Shown piece by piece: positions 62,009 to 64,000 of a DNA stretch of 64,000 bases. The DNA is from an uncultured Arenicella sp. (GTDB lineage: Bacteria; Pseudomonadota; Gammaproteobacteria; Arenicellales; Arenicellaceae): the NCBI GenBank assembly GCA_938048185.1, contig CALIVT010000007.1, positions 1 through 64,000 of the forward strand, in the 5' to 3' direction. The translations under genes were made by a program, and so were the position numbers. How positions within the stretch are numbered: the first letter of the stretch is position 1; each line of letters opens with the position of its first letter. The notes below the pieces were generated by a model, which was not told the DNA's origin, searched no databases, and worked only from the letters and a program-made list of their open reading frames with translations.

Positions 62009-63292
62009 TTACTGCTTAAAAACTTCGCCGCCTTTCATCACAAAGCTGATGTTTTCGAGCAAACTGATGTCTTCTAGTGGGTTGCCCTTAACTGCGACTA
62101 TGTCCGCGTATTTGCCGTTAGTCAGCGAGCCCAAGTTTTCCGTTTCATCTAATAGGTCAGCGGCGTTTTTGGTCGCACTGACAATGGCTTGCATCGCGGT
62201 CATGCCGTTGTCTACCATCAGCTTAAATTCCTGAGCGTTATCGCCATGAGCTGACACGCCACTGTCCGTGCCGAAGGCAATTTTGACGCCCGCTTCGACC
62301 GCTTTTTTGAAATTGTCTTTTAGCTGCGGACCAATGGCGGCCGCTTTCGGGCGCACTATTTCTGGAAAGTAGCCATCGATTTTGGCTTTCTCGGCAACGA
62401 ATTCCCCGGCGAGAATAGTCGGCACTAAATACGTGCCATTTTTCTTCATAAGTCGACGAACCTCATCGTCCATCAGCGTGCCATGTTCTACGCTGTCGAT
62501 ACCGGCTCGAATGGCGCGTTTCATCCCCTCTGCGCCGTGTGCATGTGCCGCAACTTTGAATCCATAGTCTTTAGCAGCGGCAATAATGGCCTCGAGTTCG
62601 TCGTCCATAAACTGTGGGTTTTGACCACTTTTGGCGGTGCTTAACACACCACCCGTCGCGGTTATTTTGATCAAATTGGCACCTTCTTTATAGCGTTGCC
62701 TGACTGCTTTACGCGCTTCATCGGCACCATTAATTACGCCATCTTTGGCGTGCGGGTCGCCCATTAAGTCTGCGCGGTGACCGTTCGTTGGGTCGGCGTG
62801 ACCACCGGTGGTCGCCAGCGATTTACCCGAGGTAAAAATACGTGGTCCCGGGAGTAAACCCTGAGAAACTGCATCGCGTAATGATTTAGTAACCGTGCCA
62901 TCGTCGCCCAAATTACGTACCGTGGTAAAGCCAGCTTCGAGTGTGACCTTGGCATAACTCGCAGCGCGAAAAGCGTAGTCGGCGGTGTTTTTAGTAAAGC
63001 CTTCGATATACGATCGCGGGCTGCTTTGCGAGGTAAGGTGCACATGCATGTCGATTAAGCCGGGTAGGCACGTGAAATCACTCAAATCAATGGTTTGCGA
63101 CGCGGCCGCCGCACTTTCTAAGTTGTCTGCAATGCGGCCGTCACTGATGTAATACGTACGCGGGCCTGTAAGGCGCTCAGCGTCTACGTCAATTGATGCT
63201 CCGCATTTCAGCACTACGTTGGCGGCGAATAGAGTATTTGGACTTAGGCTGCAACTCAGGCATAAGCCGAGTGCGATTAGCGTCTTTTTCAT
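62009..63292 (-). CDS. Exported metal-dependent amidohydrolase
   Basis: 427 residues with a signal peptide (KKTLIALGLCLSCSLSPNTLFAA). Amidohydrolase-superfamily metal site: FTCLPGLIDMHVHLTSQ, then KVAAHAHGAEGMKRAIRAGIDSVEHGTLMDDEV and AFGTDSGVSAHGDNAQEF; the C-terminal GKYADIVAVKGNPLEDI closes the small beta domain. The KITATGGVLS Lys supports a binuclear site. The subfamily contains Xaa-Pro/Xaa-Arg dipeptidases and imidazolonepropionase-like enzymes. A secreted dipeptidase role is likely, but not certain. Confidence 0.88.
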   Translation of the reverse strand: MKKTLIALGLCLSCSLSPNTLFAANVVLKCGASIDVDAERLTGPRTYYISDGRIADNLESAAAASQTIDLSDFTCLPGLIDMHVHLTSQSSPRSYIEGFTKNTADYAFRAASYAKVTLEAGFTTVRNLGDDGTVTKSLRDAVSQGLLPGPRIFTSGKSLATTGGHADPTNGHRADLMGDPHAKDGVINGADEARKAVRQRYKEGANLIKITATGGVLSTAKSGQNPQFMDDELEAIIAAAKDYGFKVAAHAHGAEGMKRAIRAGIDSVEHGTLMDDEVRRLMKKNGTYLVPTILAGEFVAEKAKIDGYFPEIVRPKAAAIGPQLKDNFKKAVEAGVKIAFGTDSGVSAHGDNAQEFKLMVDNGMTAMQAIVSATKNAADLLDETENLGSLTNGKYADIVAVKGNPLEDISLLENISFVMKGGEVFKQ

Positions 63293-63378
63293 GGCGTTTA
63301 TATCCTCTGTATTTGGTATTTGCTAACCCTAACACATGCTAGTCTTGTTGTTCATATCGGCTCTAATGAATTCCAAAA

Positions 63379-64000
63379 ATGAAGAACAATCTAGGCCTTA
63401 TCTACGCGCTTTCGGCCTATATCTGGTGGGGTATTATTCCCATATTTTGGAAGCAGCTTGATCACCTCGGCAATACCGAAATTGTAATGCATCGAATGGT
63501 CTGGTCGTGTGTATTGGTGACGGCCTTAGTGGTTGTGATGGGCCAATGGCGACAATTCAAAACGATTTTCGCGCAACCGAAGGTGCTGCTGCGCTTGTTT
63601 ATTGCGTCGTCCTTAGTCAGTGCTAACTGGGCAGTCTTTATTTGGGCGGTGAACTCGGGCCACTTGGTTGAAACCTCTATGGGCTATTTTATTAACCCCT
63701 TGATTAGCGTAGCGCTTGGCGTGGCGGTATTTTCCGAGCGTCTGCGTCGAGGCCAAGTACTTGCTTTGGCGATTGCCGCGACGGGCGTGCTTTATCTAAT
63801 CATCGCGCACGGCACCTTTCCATGGATATCCTTCGCGTTGGCGATTACTTTCGCTCTTTACAGCTTAACCAAGAAGACCATCAGCGTGCCCGCGACCCAT
63901 GGCATGGCGATTGAAACATTGTTTTTCTTTGCACCGGCGTTGGCCTATTTATGCGTTATTGAATTTCAGGCAACAGGGCAATTCTTCCACGGCCCGACAA
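63379..64000 (+). CDS. rarD: EamA-family transporter RarD (C-terminus cut by window edge)
   Basis: Reading from the ATG at 63379 gives LGLIYALSAYIWWGIIPIFWKQLDHLGNTEIVMHRMVWSCVLV, then ANWAVFIWAVNSGHLVETSMGYFINPLISVALG and FSERLRRGQ, the RarD pattern of the drug/metabolite transporter superfamily. About 207 of an expected ~300 residues are inside the window, still open at 64000. The chloramphenicol-sensitivity link of the E. coli name is historical; the substrate is unknown. Confidence 0.92.
   Translation, partial: MKNNLGLIYALSAYIWWGIIPIFWKQLDHLGNTEIVMHRMVWSCVLVTALVVVMGQWRQFKTIFAQPKVLLRLFIASSLVSANWAVFIWAVNSGHLVETSMGYFINPLISVALGVAVFSERLRRGQVLALAIAATGVLYLIIAHGTFPWISFALAITFALYSLTKKTISVPATHGMAIETLFFFAPALAYLCVIEFQATGQFFHGPT

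Overview
The window reads as chromosomal DNA of a free-living, probably marine gammaproteobacterium. The evidence is the gene set: ThrH, HslR, NudL-type Nudix hydrolase, HemJ, TrmL, Kbl/Tdh, RarD, a large Oar-like TonB-dependent receptor, PhoX and Na+-coupled transporters. Base composition looks middling and intergenic spacing is short. An Arenicella-like lineage is a guess only. I saw no rRNA or tRNA gene, CRISPR array or intact insertion sequence. Two genes are cut by the window edges: rpiA at the left and rarD at the right.

Layout. 1-3.2 kb: a tight minus-strand operon purD-thyA-folA-rpiA (nucleotide, folate and pentose metabolism). 3.4-5.2 kb: trmL, a NYN/LOTUS-type RNA-binding protein and a DUF2721 protein. 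5.3-8.5 kb: three translationally coupled genes (membrane protein with SRPBCC-like tail, fatty acid desaturase, FAD monooxygenase) that look like a lipid-modifying cassette. 8.5-18.1 kb: the most unusual part. A urea-carboxylase-type ABC transporter (permease, ATPase, periplasmic binding protein) lies with two further binding proteins fused to OmpA peptidoglycan-binding domains, a membrane-anchored VWA protein, a TelA protein, an XpaC-like protein and a divergent DUF6471 regulator. No urea carboxylase or allophanate hydrolase is present.

18.2-25.4 kb: housekeeping and salvage genes (hemJ, hemW, thrH, hslR, purine nucleoside phosphorylase, a Nudix hydrolase, a thioredoxin-like protein), a DUF4097 protein and an outer-membrane protein. 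Two arrays of the same ~18-bp minisatellite lie here 2.7 kb apart; one is translated in frame. 25.5-29.6 kb: a TetR-controlled oxidative cluster (SDR, PF10118 protein, Baeyer-Villiger-type monooxygenase). 29.6-33.3 kb: a gamma-glutamyltransferase lipoprotein, uridine kinase and a CNT nucleoside transporter, followed by a decayed RAYT transposase and an orphan phage-type cI/cro switch with three recognisable operators and an apparently leaderless cro.

34.6-48.9 kb: an acyltransferase, a beta-propeller lactonase-like protein, PhoX phosphatase, a fasciclin protein, an exported phytase/esterase-like protein, the TonB-dependent receptor, a second CNT transporter, an exported SUKH protein and a glycerophosphodiesterase. 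Several of these fit phosphate scavenging. 49-57.3 kb: an HTH-2TM regulator, an AGCS symporter and ribH behind an FMN riboswitch, an aromatic amino acid permease, a CsgG-like protein, an ABC1 kinase and a second gamma-glutamyltransferase. 57.3-64 kb: an Lrp regulator divergent from a long PLP enzyme, then kbl-tdh (threonine to glycine), an exported amidohydrolase and rarD.
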